Positions 36,085 to 45,137 are shown, counted from the first letter of the stretch. The stretch is 64,000 nt of DNA from Nocardia coubleae NBRC 108252 (GCF_001612805.1 NZ_BDBD01000007.1:1-64000), one strand, 5' to 3'. A program made the numbers and translations. The notes: a model not told the origin generated them from the letters alone.

Positions 36085-36192
36085 CTACTCCGTGTCCTCC
36101 GGGAAACGGCGCAGGGCGATGACGGAGGCGAGCAGCCCACCCCACACCACCACGATCGAAATGATCAGCATCGTGATCGCACCAGCCGACAT
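36085..36192 (-). CDS. metS: MetS, small subunit of methionine/alanine NSS importer
   Basis: A 35-residue protein with one helix (AITMLIISIVVVWGGLLASV) and the RRFPED tail typical of the MetS family. In Corynebacterium glutamicum MetS is needed with MetP for methionine and alanine uptake (established). ATG 36192 overlaps the metP stop (TGATG), so the two are translated together. It is easily missed because of its size. The stop is two bases from the convergent lipoprotein stop. Confidence 0.88.
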   Translation of the reverse strand: MSAGAITMLIISIVVVWGGLLASVIALRRFPEDTE

Positions 36193-37736
36193 CAGGACTT
36201 CGCCTCCTCGGTCACCGGCGCCGCGACGACGCCGTCCTCGTCTTCCGGTACGCCGGGATCGCGCCACGGCAGCAGCGCCATGACCACGCCGAACACGATG
36301 GCCGCTCCGGCCACGCCCCAGCCCGCGATCAGCACGTACTCGGTCGTGTAGCCGCCGTAGGTTTCGTCGAATTCCTGGCGCAGGCTGTCGACCATCATCC
36401 ACACCAGCGCCACCGGTGTCACCACACCGAGCAGCACCATCCACACGCGGCCGACCTTCAGGTTGGACACCGTGTCGGTGTGTTCGCGCAGCACACCGAG
36501 TTTGCGCAGCGCCCAGGCGACCACGATCACCGCGACGAACGCGGCCAGGACGATGCCGTACTGGTTGATGAAGTGGTCGGCCACGTCGAGCAGGTACAGA
36601 CCGTTGCGAGTCGGGAACAAGGCGATCGAGACAGCGGCGGTGAGGCCGCCGACGATCAGCACCGCGGGCACCCGGGCCAGCCCGGTCCGATCCTGCACCG
36701 CCGCGACGATCACCTGGACGATGCTGATCAGCGAGGTGAGCCCGGCCAGCACCAGGCAGGTGAAGAACAGGATGCCGAACCAGGCGGCGCCGGAGGACAA
36801 TTCGGAGATGATCGTCGGGAACGCGACGAACGCCAGTCCGGGACCGCTGGTCGCGGCGTCGCTCACGGCGACACCGGTCTGGTGCGCCATGAAGCCGAGG
36901 GTGGCGAACACGCCGATACCGGCCAGGATCTCGAACGAGCTGTTGGCGAACCCGGCGACCAGCGCCGACCCGCCGAGGTCGGCCTTGCGCCGCAGGTAGG
37001 AAGCGTAGGTGATCATGATGCCGAAGCCGACCGACAGGGAGAAGAAGATCTGCCCGTAGGCCGCGACCCACACCTTGCCGTCGGTGATGCTCGACCAATC
37101 CGGGGAGAAGAACGCGTCGAGTCCCTCGGCCGCGCCGGGCAGGAACAGCGCCCGCACCACCAGGATCAGGAACAGCGTGAACAGCAGCGGGATGAAGATC
37201 TTGTTGGCGATCTCGATGCCGCGGCGGATGCCGAGGGCGAGCACGACCAGCGTCACCGCCCACACCGCGATCAGCGGCCACAGCACACCGGGCACGAACG
37301 GCGCCGCGAAGCCCGGCTGGTCGGCGACGTGGAGGAAGTCGTTGCTGAAGAACTTCTCTGGGTCGTCACCCCACTGCTGGCCGACGGAGAACCCGGCGTA
37401 GCGGATGGCCCAGGCGATGATCACCGCGTAGTAGACCGCGATCACGAAACTGATGGCCACCTGCCACCAGCCGATGGGTTCGGTCGCGCGGGACATGCGC
37501 CGGAACGCCAGCGGGGGTGACCCACGGAACTTGTGGCCGATGGTGTACTCGAAGATCAGCAGCGGGATACCTGCCGAGAGCAGGGCGACCAGATAGGGCA
37601 GAAGAAAGGCTCCGCCGCCGTTCTCGTAGGCGATATAGGGGAATCGCCAGATGTTGCCCAGTCCGACCGCCGAGCCGATCGCCGCGAGCAGGAATCCTGC
37701 CCGTGTACCCCATTGTTCCCGGGGGCGTGCTGTCAT
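36192..37736 (-). CDS. metP: MetP-like sodium-dependent amino-acid transporter (NSS family)
   Basis: A 514-residue secondary transporter of the neurotransmitter:sodium symporter family with about 12 helices. The family opening is plain (GSAVGLGNIWRFPYIAYENG, the Na1/substrate-binding unwound helix 1). Together with the coupled metS it is predicted to import methionine and/or alanine. GGAGAAG precedes ATG 37736. The substrate is inferred from the MetS partner, not from binding-site residues. Confidence 0.9.
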   Translation of the reverse strand: MTARPREQWGTRAGFLLAAIGSAVGLGNIWRFPYIAYENGGGAFLLPYLVALLSAGIPLLIFEYTIGHKFRGSPPLAFRRMSRATEPIGWWQVAISFVIAVYYAVIIAWAIRYAGFSVGQQWGDDPEKFFSNDFLHVADQPGFAAPFVPGVLWPLIAVWAVTLVVLALGIRRGIEIANKIFIPLLFTLFLILVVRALFLPGAAEGLDAFFSPDWSSITDGKVWVAAYGQIFFSLSVGFGIMITYASYLRRKADLGGSALVAGFANSSFEILAGIGVFATLGFMAHQTGVAVSDAATSGPGLAFVAFPTIISELSSGAAWFGILFFTCLVLAGLTSLISIVQVIVAAVQDRTGLARVPAVLIVGGLTAAVSIALFPTRNGLYLLDVADHFINQYGIVLAAFVAVIVVAWALRKLGVLREHTDTVSNLKVGRVWMVLLGVVTPVALVWMMVDSLRQEFDETYGGYTTEYVLIAGWGVAGAAIVFGVVMALLPWRDPGVPEDEDGVVAAPVTEEAKS

Positions 37737-37977
37737 CGCACTTCTCCATCTACTCGCGACGTGTGGTCTCGGTTGCGCGAAAGGACCTTAGTGTAGGGGC
37801 GCCCGGCTCCTCCCGGCCGGGGATCCGATGACGCCCCGGTGACGATCCGGCGGAGATCGCGATGCGGCGACAAGGCGGCATCGGTCCAGTTCCGGTGTTT
37901 GCGAGTGGATTGCTCGGGCGGGCACACTCGGGTTCGGGTCCGACATCGGACCGGGTCACCGACGACAGGGGTTGCCG

Positions 37978-38946
37978 ATGGTGCGCAGGATCGCGTTCGC
38001 CGCGGTGGCATTACTCGTTTGCGTCGGCTGCGGTGACGACGAGAGCGACCCGTCCGCGACCGCGCCGCCACCGCCGGTGGTCCCGGCGCCGCCACCGGAG
38101 TTCTGGTCGCAGGTGCCGCGTGACCAAGCCGAACGCGAGAAGGTCGCCCAGGCGACCCGGCAGGTGGATGTGTGCGCGATCTTGCCGCGCGAGGCGCTCG
38201 AACCGCTGGGTTCGATCGAGAGCGTCACCGTCGGCCTGGATTCGTGCCGGGCGGTGCTGCACAGCGATTCCCCTGGCGAAGGCACCACCCTGACCTGGCA
38301 CGCGACACTGCTGCCCGCCCTGACCGCGGGCGGACGCGGCAGGACCAGCCAGATCGGCGATGTGACCGTGCGCCTCGTTCCCGACCGAGACGCCGGTGAG
38401 CCCCGATCCTGCGGCGTCACCGCGCATTTCCCGGCGGGGGCGGCGTTCTACCTCGGCCTGTCTACGCGCCCGGGGACAAACCCGTGCACCGTCGCCGACG
38501 AACTGGTGCCGGGGATGGTGCAGCGGTGGCGGGAGTCGCCGGCCCAGGGCACCTCCCCCGACACCGTGCCGACGGTGCTGCTCGGCGCCGACCCGTGCGC
38601 GGTCCGCACGAAACTCGTCGGCACGGTGCACGACGACGAGCAGCGACTCACCCAGTGCCTGTTCGGTTACCGGGGACAGCGGATCACGGTCGGCTACGAG
38701 TACCGGGTGCCGGAATACCTGGCGGCCAACAGCACCGAAGAGCACATCGACGGGCGGACCGTGCACCGTTCGGTCTCGGTGTACGACAGCTCGATTCCTA
38801 TCTACACCGCCGCCGTCGGGCCTGAATTGCCACCTGAATCAACGGTTTTCGGACGGCGGATCCCCATCGTCGAGGTGGTCGCCGCCACCGACGATGTCGC
38901 GAGGGACGTGATGGCGGCGGCCCTCACCCTGTTTCCACCCCGCTGA
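37978..38946 (+). CDS. Lipoprotein, duplicated DUF3558-like domains (paralogue 2)
   Basis: A 322-residue lipoprotein paralogous to the one at 35133. Lipobox VCVGC (Cys near residue 18), a Pro-rich linker, then two half-domains opening VDVCAILPREALEPLG and DPCAVRTKLVGTV with matching downstream cysteines. The shared segment includes PEFWSQ / DGFWSR just after the linker. ATG 37978 used, with AGGGG about 6 bases upstream. It ends three bases before the convergent mgtE stop. Envelope location is predicted; role unknown. Confidence 0.8.
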   Translation: MVRRIAFAAVALLVCVGCGDDESDPSATAPPPPVVPAPPPEFWSQVPRDQAEREKVAQATRQVDVCAILPREALEPLGSIESVTVGLDSCRAVLHSDSPGEGTTLTWHATLLPALTAGGRGRTSQIGDVTVRLVPDRDAGEPRSCGVTAHFPAGAAFYLGLSTRPGTNPCTVADELVPGMVQRWRESPAQGTSPDTVPTVLLGADPCAVRTKLVGTVHDDEQRLTQCLFGYRGQRITVGYEYRVPEYLAANSTEEHIDGRTVHRSVSVYDSSIPIYTAAVGPELPPESTVFGRRIPIVEVVAATDDVARDVMAAALTLFPPR

Positions 38947-38949
38947 AAC

Positions 38950-40389
38950 TCAGATGCCCAGAACGAGTTTCGCGGTGGTGAAGTAGATGATCAGGCCGGT
39001 GGCGTCGACGAGTGTCGTCACCATCGGCGCCGAGACGACGGCCGGGTCGATGCGGAACTTCTTGGCCAGCAACGGCATCGTGCCGCCGATGGTCGCGGCC
39101 CAACCGCAGATGAGCACCAGCGTGACAGCCACGACGATGGCGATCTTGGGGCCGACGAACACGGTGCCGATCAACAGGCCCGCCGCGGCCAGCATGCTTC
39201 CGAGCACCAGGCCGACCCGGCATTCGCGCCAGATCACCTTGAACAGATCAGACACCCGCACCTCGCCGACGGCGAGCGCACGCACACATGCCGTGGCCGC
39301 CTGCGCGCCCGCGTTGCCGCCCGCCCCGATGAGCAGCGGAATGAACAGCGCCAGGCTGGCCGCCTGCTCGAGGGTGGTGGCGAAGATGTCGGTGACGCTC
39401 ACCGTGAGCGTGGCCGCGAACAGCAGCAGCATCAGCCACAGTGCCCGGTAGCGCGCCAGCTGGAACACCTTGGCGGCCATGTAGTGGCCTTCCCACGGCG
39501 CCGAACCGGCCTGCTTGGCCACGTCCTCGCTGTCGGCGGCCTCGAGCACCTCCATCGCGTCGTCGATGGTGAGCAGCCCGACCACCCGGTCCTCGCTGTC
39601 GACGACGACCAGGTTGATCTCGTTGGTCGAACTCATCAAGCGCGCCGCCTTCTCGGCGGAATCGGTGGCACGCACGAACGGCGGTTCGGTGACAACCAGT
39701 TCCGACACCATCGCCTCGGGCGCGTGCAGCACCAGCTCGCGCAGTTCCACGATGCCGGTGAGCCTGCGCCCCCGGTCGACCACGGGCAGGGTGTACACCG
39801 TTTCGGCGTTGGCGCCCTTGGCACGCACCAAGGCCAGCGCCTGGGCGACGGTCAGATTGCCCGGCAGCGCAACGACTTCCGGCGTCATGTAGTGACCGAC
39901 CGACCCCTCCGGGTAGCCGAGCAGGGCGGCGGTCATCCGGCGCTCGCGGGGGCTCAGCCCCTCGAGCACCTTCTTGGCGACCTTGGCGGGCGCCTCGTGC
40001 AGCATGCGGGCGCGGTCGTCGGGGTCCATCGCCTCGACCAGATCGCGAAAGCTCTTCTCGCGCAGGCCCTGCAGGATCTGCTGCTGGTCGACCGGCTCGA
40101 GTTCCTCGAAAACCGTGATGGCGCGGTCCTTGTCGAGCAGCCGGAACACCACCCCGGCCTGCACGGCGTCCATGCGGGCCAGCGCGTCGGCGATGACGTG
40201 CGGCGGTCGGTTGTCGAGCCAGTCCATCGCGCTGTTCACGCGGTGGGTCTCGACGATGTCGCGCACCGACTCGGACAGGATCGCCAAGGCCTCGGTCACC
40301 GAATGATCCTCGGCCACAACAGGATTCGGTTCGTGCGCGACGGCTTCGACAGGTACGTGACGTGCTTCGACGAGATCGATCTGCGACAT
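38950..40389 (-). CDS. mgtE: Magnesium transporter MgtE
   Basis: A 479-residue Mg2+-gated Mg2+ channel. An N-terminal MgtE_N superhelix (about 40-140), two CBS domains (about 145-265; MTPEVVALPGNLTVAQAL begins the first) and five membrane helices follow. The pore segment includes LIGAGGNAGAQAAT, with the conserved Asn/Ala-rich selectivity region, and a later Asp in TLVDATG. Cytosolic Mg2+ bound at the N/CBS domains closes the channel (established for the family). ATG 40389 has GAGGAC upstream. A 19-codon leader ORF lies 144 bases before the start and may regulate it. Confidence 0.95.
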   Translation of the reverse strand: MSQIDLVEARHVPVEAVAHEPNPVVAEDHSVTEALAILSESVRDIVETHRVNSAMDWLDNRPPHVIADALARMDAVQAGVVFRLLDKDRAITVFEELEPVDQQQILQGLREKSFRDLVEAMDPDDRARMLHEAPAKVAKKVLEGLSPRERRMTAALLGYPEGSVGHYMTPEVVALPGNLTVAQALALVRAKGANAETVYTLPVVDRGRRLTGIVELRELVLHAPEAMVSELVVTEPPFVRATDSAEKAARLMSSTNEINLVVVDSEDRVVGLLTIDDAMEVLEAADSEDVAKQAGSAPWEGHYMAAKVFQLARYRALWLMLLLFAATLTVSVTDIFATTLEQAASLALFIPLLIGAGGNAGAQAATACVRALAVGEVRVSDLFKVIWRECRVGLVLGSMLAAAGLLIGTVFVGPKIAIVVAVTLVLICGWAATIGGTMPLLAKKFRIDPAVVSAPMVTTLVDATGLIIYFTTAKLVLGI

Positions 40390-40533
40390 GGGACAGTCCT
40401 CTGGCGCGACAACGCGCATGCCTACGGCAGAGGTAGGTACATGCGCCGAGATGGTTTCGGGAGACGGCGAGGATTACCGCGGGCGTCCGCCACCACGACC
40501 ATCACGCACCACCGCCAGGACAGCCGGCCGGTT

Positions 40534-40593
40534 TCAGTGCGAGAGCGAAGGGGCGACGCCGCGCGGCCTTCGACTAGGGGGTTCGCTGCGCAT
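40534..40593 (-). CDS. Proline-rich 19-codon leader ORF upstream of mgtE
   Basis: ATG 40593 is preceded by GAGGAGG with 10-base spacing, and the frame ends at TGA 40534-40536. The peptide MRSEPPSRRPRGVAPSLSH has five prolines and an early acidic residue. In Salmonella mgtL and related leaders, Pro/acidic codons near the start make translation sensitive to Mg2+ and control transcription into the Mg2+ transporter gene (established). A similar role here is inference. The remaining 144 bases to mgtE would form the regulated leader. Confidence 0.5.
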   Translation of the reverse strand: MRSEPPSRRPRGVAPSLSH

Positions 40594-40679
40594 GGCAACA
40601 CCACCTCCTCGTCGTCACCGCGGGCCCTGTGCCCACACTTCTCCCCGAAGGATACATGCGAGGACTGGTCGTTTCATCT

Positions 40680-41297
40680 TTACGCTGTCGTACCACTGGT
40701 CACAGTGGCCTCTGTCACACCAGGGGCGGGCAATCCCGCGATGACGGTGTCGACCGCCTGTTCGGCGAACTGCCAGACCTTCGCGCCGCCCACGTGGCGC
40801 AGCGGTCCACGCAAGGCCAGTTCGGCAAAGCCGTGCACCGTCGACCAGCAGCTCCACGTGGCGGCCTCGCGCGCCGACGGGGCGAGGTCGCCGATGTGGA
40901 CCATCATGTCGAGCGTCTCGGCGAGGGCCAGGTAGGCGGGCGAGTCGGCGATCGCGGCGGGCGAGGTGTCTCCCGCGCCGAAGAACGCGACGGCGAACCA
41001 GCCCGGCTCGGCGAGCGCGAACGCGATGTAGCCGAGACCGACGGCGCGCAGGCTTTCCCGTGGCCCCGCGGGTACGCGGTCGGTCGCCATGCGCGCCGCC
41101 ATGTCGGCCTGGATCGCCGACGACACTGCGTCGAGCAGCGCCTTGCGGTCGGGAAAGTGCCGGTAGGCGGCATTGGGCGTGACCCCGACGCGACGGGTGA
41201 CTTCCCGGATGGTCAGCGCGTCCGGCCCACCGGACCTGGTGAGTTCCAAGCCGGCCGCGAGGAGCGCGGCCGCGAGATCGCCGTGGTGATACGCCAA
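40680..41297 (-). CDS. TetR-family regulator with WHG C-terminal domain
   Basis: A 205-residue repressor. The N-terminal HTH (ALTIREVTRRVGVTPNAAYRHFPDRKALL, residues about 26-54, quoted motif core GVTPNAAYRHF) is followed by a ligand domain containing the WHG signature (WSTVHGFAEL). TTG 41297 is chosen because GGAAAGGG lies upstream and the usual AYHHGDL start follows; the frame extends further without sense. Divergent from the DUF899 gene, with a dyad between them that is its likely operator. Confidence 0.85.
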   Translation of the reverse strand: MAYHHGDLAAALLAAGLELTRSGGPDALTIREVTRRVGVTPNAAYRHFPDRKALLDAVSSAIQADMAARMATDRVPAGPRESLRAVGLGYIAFALAEPGWFAVAFFGAGDTSPAAIADSPAYLALAETLDMMVHIGDLAPSAREAATWSCWSTVHGFAELALRGPLRHVGGAKVWQFAEQAVDTVIAGLPAPGVTEATVTSGTTA

Positions 41298-41320
41298 CCC
41301 TTGTACACCCTTTCCGCGAA

Positions 41321-41359
41321 GTATATGGTGTGAACATATCAAATGTGCACGCCGTATAC
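41321..41359. promoter_or_regulatory. Candidate TetR operator
   Basis: Inverted repeat of 12-base arms (GTATATGGTGTG and CACGCCGTATAC, 10 of 12 matching) separated by 15 bases, in the 78-base gap between the divergent TetR and DUF899 genes. It is placed to control both promoters. Confidence 0.5.
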
Positions 41360-41375
41360 ATCGGAGGCCGTACCC

Positions 41376-42062
41376 ATGACCGCACTCCCGAACGTCGTCG
41401 ACCACGACACCTGGCAAGCAGAACTCGACGCGCTTCGCGTCCGCGAGAAGGCTGCCACCCGCGAACTCGACGCCATCGCCGCCCAGCGACGCAGGCTGCC
41501 CGCCGTCCGCCTGCCCGATTACACGCTCAAAGCCGAAGACGGCAGCGATGTTTCGCTCGCCGAGGTGTTCGACGGGCGCACTCAGCTCATCACCTACCAC
41601 CACATGTGGACGCCGGGGAACACCTGGCAGTGCCCCGGCTGCACCGGGCTCACCTCCCAGTACGCGCGGCTCGATTTCCTCGACGCCTACGACGCGCGGT
41701 TCGTCATCGTCACCCAGGGCCCCATCGACGAGGTGCTCGCCTACAAGCGCCGCGTCGGCAACACCATGACCTGGTATTCCACCGCCGACAGCCCCTTCGG
41801 CGCCGATATGGGCGCGGGCCCAGGGGCAGGCTTCGCGGTGAACACTTTCCTGCGCGATGGCGACACGGTCTACCGCAGCTGGCACACCGACGGTCGCGGC
41901 ACCGAACAGCTCGCCTACACCTTCGGCCTGATCGACGCCCTCCCCTACGGACGCCAGGAGGAGTGGCAGGACAGCCCCGAAGGCTGGCCGCAGTCACCCA
42001 CCTACAGCCGGTGGCCCAGCTCCAAGGACATCGCCGCCTCCTACGGCGACCCGAACGCCTGA
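41376..42062 (+). CDS. DUF899 thioredoxin-like protein
   Basis: A 228-residue cytoplasmic protein of the DUF899 family, which has a thioredoxin-like fold. The WTPGNTWQCPGCTGL segment contains the CPGC motif at the redox position. A coiled N-terminal helix (about residues 12-38) precedes the domain. TCGGAGG upstream supports ATG 41376. Probably repressed by the divergent TetR. Biochemical role not established. Confidence 0.82.
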   Translation: MTALPNVVDHDTWQAELDALRVREKAATRELDAIAAQRRRLPAVRLPDYTLKAEDGSDVSLAEVFDGRTQLITYHHMWTPGNTWQCPGCTGLTSQYARLDFLDAYDARFVIVTQGPIDEVLAYKRRVGNTMTWYSTADSPFGADMGAGPGAGFAVNTFLRDGDTVYRSWHTDGRGTEQLAYTFGLIDALPYGRQEEWQDSPEGWPQSPTYSRWPSSKDIAASYGDPNA

Positions 42063-42214
42063 GCGGACGGTCGCGGGCGAAAACCGCCGGTCGGGGATTC
42101 GGCGCGGCGCGCGCACAATAGTTGCCGGAGTGGGCGGCAGTGGGAACAGTGGAGACCGGAAGCCGCGGTGCGTGGCGCGGCGACATCGGTTGTCAACACA
42201 CTGAGGAGAAACCT

Positions 42215-43210
42215 GTGCGCTTCGGCATCTTCGTCCCCCAGGGCTGGCGGCTCGACCTGGTCGACATCGAACCGGCCGACCAGTGGGCGGTGATGCGCGA
42301 ACTGGCCGAGCGATTCGACAGCGGCGGCGTGTGGGAGTCGGTCTGGGTGTACGACCACTTCCACACCACCCCGGTGCCCACCGACGAGGCGACCCACGAG
42401 GCGTGGTCGCTGATGTCGGCCTTCGCCGCCTCGACCAGCCGGGTGCGGCTGGGGCAGATGTGTACGGCCATGAGCTACCGCAACCCCGCCTATCTGGCCA
42501 AGGTCGCCGCGACGGTCGACCTGATCTCGGGCGGCCGGGTGGAGATGGGCATCGGCGCGGGCTGGTACGAACACGAGTGGCGCGCTTATGGTTACGGCTT
42601 CCCGCCCGCCGGTGAACGCCTGGGCCGCCTCGACGAGGGCGTGCAGATCTTCCGTCAGGCATGGCGGACCGGGCGCGCCACCCTCGACGGCAGGTACTAC
42701 CAAGTCGACGGCGCCATCGTGCACCCACGTCCGTTGCAGGAGAACGGGATTCCCATCTGGATCGCGGGCGGCGGGGAGAAGAAGACACTGCGCATCGCCG
42801 CGAAGTACGCGAACTACACCAACTTCAGCGCCGTCCCCGACGAGTTCATCCGCAAGTCCGAAATCCTGCGCGAACACTGCGCAGAGGTGGGCACCGACTT
42901 CGCCGCCATCACCCGCAGCGCCAACTTCAACGCCGTGGTGGGCAGCACGGAAACCGAAGTGCAGGAACGTCTCTCGCTCATCATCGACCGCTACGCGCCC
43001 TTCCTCGGCGCCGATGCGGCCAAGACCTACGTCACCGACAATTTCGCGAGCAGCGCCGCCACCGGCACGCCCGAGCAGATCGCCGAACGGCTGGGCGCCG
43101 TCAAGGATCTCGGCCTCGGCTACGCCATCCTCAACTTCCCCGAAGCCGCCTACGACACCTCCGGTATCGAACTGTTCGAGCGCGAGGTGGTTCCCACGCT
43201 AGGCGGGTAG
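42215..43210 (+). CDS. LLM-class F420-dependent oxidoreductase
   Basis: A 331-residue TIM-barrel enzyme of the luciferase-like monooxygenase class, probably using F420 as in mycobacterial homologues. Typical segments: MRFGIFVPQG at the start, RVRLGQMCTAMSYRNPAYLAK, GRVEMGIGAGWYEHEWRAYG and the RLDEGVQIFRQAW helix. GAGGAGAAACCT before GTG 42215 fixes the start. The substrate is unknown. The stop overlaps the convergent lipoprotein gene by 12 bases. Confidence 0.88.
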   Translation: MRFGIFVPQGWRLDLVDIEPADQWAVMRELAERFDSGGVWESVWVYDHFHTTPVPTDEATHEAWSLMSAFAASTSRVRLGQMCTAMSYRNPAYLAKVAATVDLISGGRVEMGIGAGWYEHEWRAYGYGFPPAGERLGRLDEGVQIFRQAWRTGRATLDGRYYQVDGAIVHPRPLQENGIPIWIAGGGEKKTLRIAAKYANYTNFSAVPDEFIRKSEILREHCAEVGTDFAAITRSANFNAVVGSTETEVQERLSLIIDRYAPFLGADAAKTYVTDNFASSAATGTPEQIAERLGAVKDLGLGYAILNFPEAAYDTSGIELFEREVVPTLGG

Positions 43211-43684
43211 GGCGGGAACGATCGCCTCCCCCATCCGGGTCAGCGTCGCGCAGGCGTCCGGCGCGGGCTGGCCCGGGTTGGTCACCACGATCATGCGGAC
43301 CACTCCCTGTTCGGCGCCGAAGGCGACATCGCACACCGTGGTCAGCGAGGCCGAGTCGACCAGCTTGCGTCCCGCACGTCCGGCGACCGTGATGTCGTAG
43401 AAGTTGCCGGGACCGGCCTCGGCCTCGAACTCCTCGAGGGAACGATCCGCCGAGTAGACCCGCAACGACGCGGTCGCACCGTCCCACGCGCACGTCTGCC
43501 ACCCCGCCTCCGCCGACCCGGCGGGGACTCGTGACGCCGGGTCGACCCCCGCCTGTGTCAGCGCCTGCTCCCCCACGCCCGCGCACGGCTCGAACAGCGC
43601 CTTCGCCGCCGGGTCGTCCCCGGAGCATGCGGCGACCGTGCCCGCCACCACGATCCCCAGGCCAATCGTCGACAACCGGCGCAT
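43199..43684 (-). CDS. DUF3558 lipoprotein
   Basis: A 161-residue secreted lipoprotein. The signal peptide ends in lipobox VAAC (Cys near 20). The mature domain opens EPCAGVGEQALTQAG and has a second Cys pair (WQTCAWDG; TTVCDVAFG), the DUF3558 arrangement. GGAAGGGACCTGGA upstream of ATG 43684. Single-domain relative of the two duplicated lipoproteins at 35133 and 37978. Tail-to-tail overlap of 12 bases with the LLM gene. Confidence 0.82.
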   Translation of the reverse strand: MRRLSTIGLGIVVAGTVAACSGDDPAAKALFEPCAGVGEQALTQAGVDPASRVPAGSAEAGWQTCAWDGATASLRVYSADRSLEEFEAEAGPGNFYDITVAGRAGRKLVDSASLTTVCDVAFGAEQGVVRMIVVTNPGQPAPDACATLTRMGEAIVPALPA

Positions 43685-43961
43685 TCCAGGTCCCTTCCAC
43701 TGCCTCACAAACGCGCCCAAGCTACCAAGCGATTGTCCTCACCCAGCCCTGCGTCGCCCGATACTGTCGCGGTCACCACTGCCGACCATCCGGGTTGTGG
43801 CAGATCCGTACGGTCCTCCGTCTGTCGAATCTTCTCGGCACTGCGGCTTCTGCTGAATCCTGTTTCCACAGCGGGCTTTCAGACTCCGAACTTCCGGTGA
43901 GTGGCGACGTAGGATCACTGCCGGGCCTGCCCGTCGGCGGGTCGGGAAGGGGAATCGGACG
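43685..43961. other. Divergent intergenic region
   Basis: About 277 bases between a leftward lipoprotein and a rightward membrane protein. No ORF, strong hairpin or recognisable operator was found; it should hold both promoters. Confidence 0.4.
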
Positions 43962-44606
43962 ATGAGTGCCACCATGCCCGTCGAACTATTAGCGGCGGGT
44001 TCTACTACTTTGGGCGCTGCCTACGCGGCCGCGCTGCAACTCCTCGACGCGCGCCGCTCGCGCGTCCGCGTCCAGCAACTGAGCAGAACGATCACCGAGG
44101 ACACCGCGGAACCGAAGGCCGAGGCCGACTGGCTCGAGACCGCCGCACGCGAGCGCTCGGCCCTCGACATCGAGCATCATCACAGCGCACTCCAGCAGCA
44201 GCGGCTGGCGACCATCGCCTCGCTGGTATGCGGCGTGATCGCGATCGGCGTGGTGATGTACGGCCTGATCGGCGACGATCCGAGCGATCCGCAAGGGCTC
44301 GCCACCGTGGCCGCGGGTCTGCTGCCCGGCGCGGCCAGCGCCCTGCTGTTCTGGCAGTCGCGCGGAGCGAGCACCCGCGCCGACAAGTTCGCCGAGCGCA
44401 TCGCCACCACCGCCGCCCGCGCCGAAGCCCTCCGCCATGCGGACTCCATCCTCGACACCCGCGCCCGCGACCGCTTCGCCACCGCCGTCCTCCTCAGCAC
44501 CGCGTTCCCGGAACTCACCGGTCGGGAGATCTGGCGGATGGCCGAGAGCAAAGCCCCTGCCCACGAAGGTGATTCGCTGCCGCCCGCCGAAGTCCAGGTC
44601 GACTGA
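43962..44606 (+). CDS. Membrane protein with coiled coil and paired helices, unknown family
   Basis: A 214-residue protein. A short N-terminal hydrophobic segment is followed by a long charged helix (about 30-85) containing ERSALDIEHHHSALQQQ. Two membrane spans come next (about 88-107 and 120-140), then a second charged helix (ASTRADKFAERIATTAARAE) and a soluble tail. The helix, two-span, helix layout resembles TRADD-N-associated two-TM proteins described in bacterial conflict systems, but the likeness is weak. GGGAAGGGG precedes ATG 43962. Function unknown. Confidence 0.7.
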   Translation: MSATMPVELLAAGSTTLGAAYAAALQLLDARRSRVRVQQLSRTITEDTAEPKAEADWLETAARERSALDIEHHHSALQQQRLATIASLVCGVIAIGVVMYGLIGDDPSDPQGLATVAAGLLPGAASALLFWQSRGASTRADKFAERIATTAARAEALRHADSILDTRARDRFATAVLLSTAFPELTGREIWRMAESKAPAHEGDSLPPAEVQVD

Positions 44607-44644
44607 GAGCTCGACCTGGCCCGGCCACAGTATTGGCATGATCA

Positions 44645-44661
44645 ACGGTTCCCGTTAAGCG
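44645..44661 (+). promoter_or_regulatory. Shared 17-bp element upstream of RDD-like gene 1
   Basis: ACGGTTCCCGTTAAGCG ends 20 bases before the start codon. The same element with two changes precedes the paralogue at 46986-47002 with 21-base spacing. Conserved spacing suggests a promoter or operator rather than chance. Confidence 0.55.
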
Positions 44662-44681
44662 CCCCCACCTACGTTGCCGAC

Positions 44682-45137
44682 ATGAGCGACTCGGTGGATA
44701 TGCGGAAAGAGACCAAGCTTCTCAGCGCCAGATACGAGCGGGACAGCGACGGTCGGCTGGTGTTCGTCCCGGCAGTGCCCGCCGAACCGGACCGCGACGC
44801 GGAATGGCCGCTGCTGGCGAAGGATTCGACCGGCAGCACCACCCGGATATGGTTCGCGTTCCCGTTGGACATGTCGCTGCACCTCGCGATCGGCGCCGCC
44901 ACATGGTTCGCCGTCCCCGGCTCGATATCGCTGCTCTACGGCCTACTCGCCTGGCTCACCGCATCGTTCCTACACCGCACCGTCATCCAACGCCTCACCC
45001 GAGCAACCCTGGGAAAGGCCGTCTTCGGTCTCCGCATGCGCTACACCGACGGCACCTACCCCACCCTCGGACGACTGATCAAGGAGTGGTTCCGTGGCCT
45101 CGGCGCCGCCCTCGAGATGCTGGCCTGGCTCGGCTAG
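44682..45137 (+). CDS. RDD-like small membrane protein (paralogue 1)
   Basis: A 151-residue protein with a charged N-terminus (about 55 residues) and two hydrophobic segments (about 65-85 and 88-105). It ends in the RDD-family C-terminal pattern GKAVFGLRMRYTDGTYPTL then KEWFRGLG. The first Arg-Asp helix of complete RDD domains is partly kept (FAFPLDMSLHLAIG). Paralogue of the protein at 47024. Function unknown; some RDD proteins act as Na+/H+ antiporters. Confidence 0.7.
   Translation: MSDSVDMRKETKLLSARYERDSDGRLVFVPAVPAEPDRDAEWPLLAKDSTGSTTRIWFAFPLDMSLHLAIGAATWFAVPGSISLLYGLLAWLTASFLHRTVIQRLTRATLGKAVFGLRMRYTDGTYPTLGRLIKEWFRGLGAALEMLAWLG

Noticed and set aside
40390..40679. M-box or other Mg2+ riboswitch upstream of mgtE
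   Set aside because: No conserved M-box core could be recognised by eye; a covariance-model search would decide.
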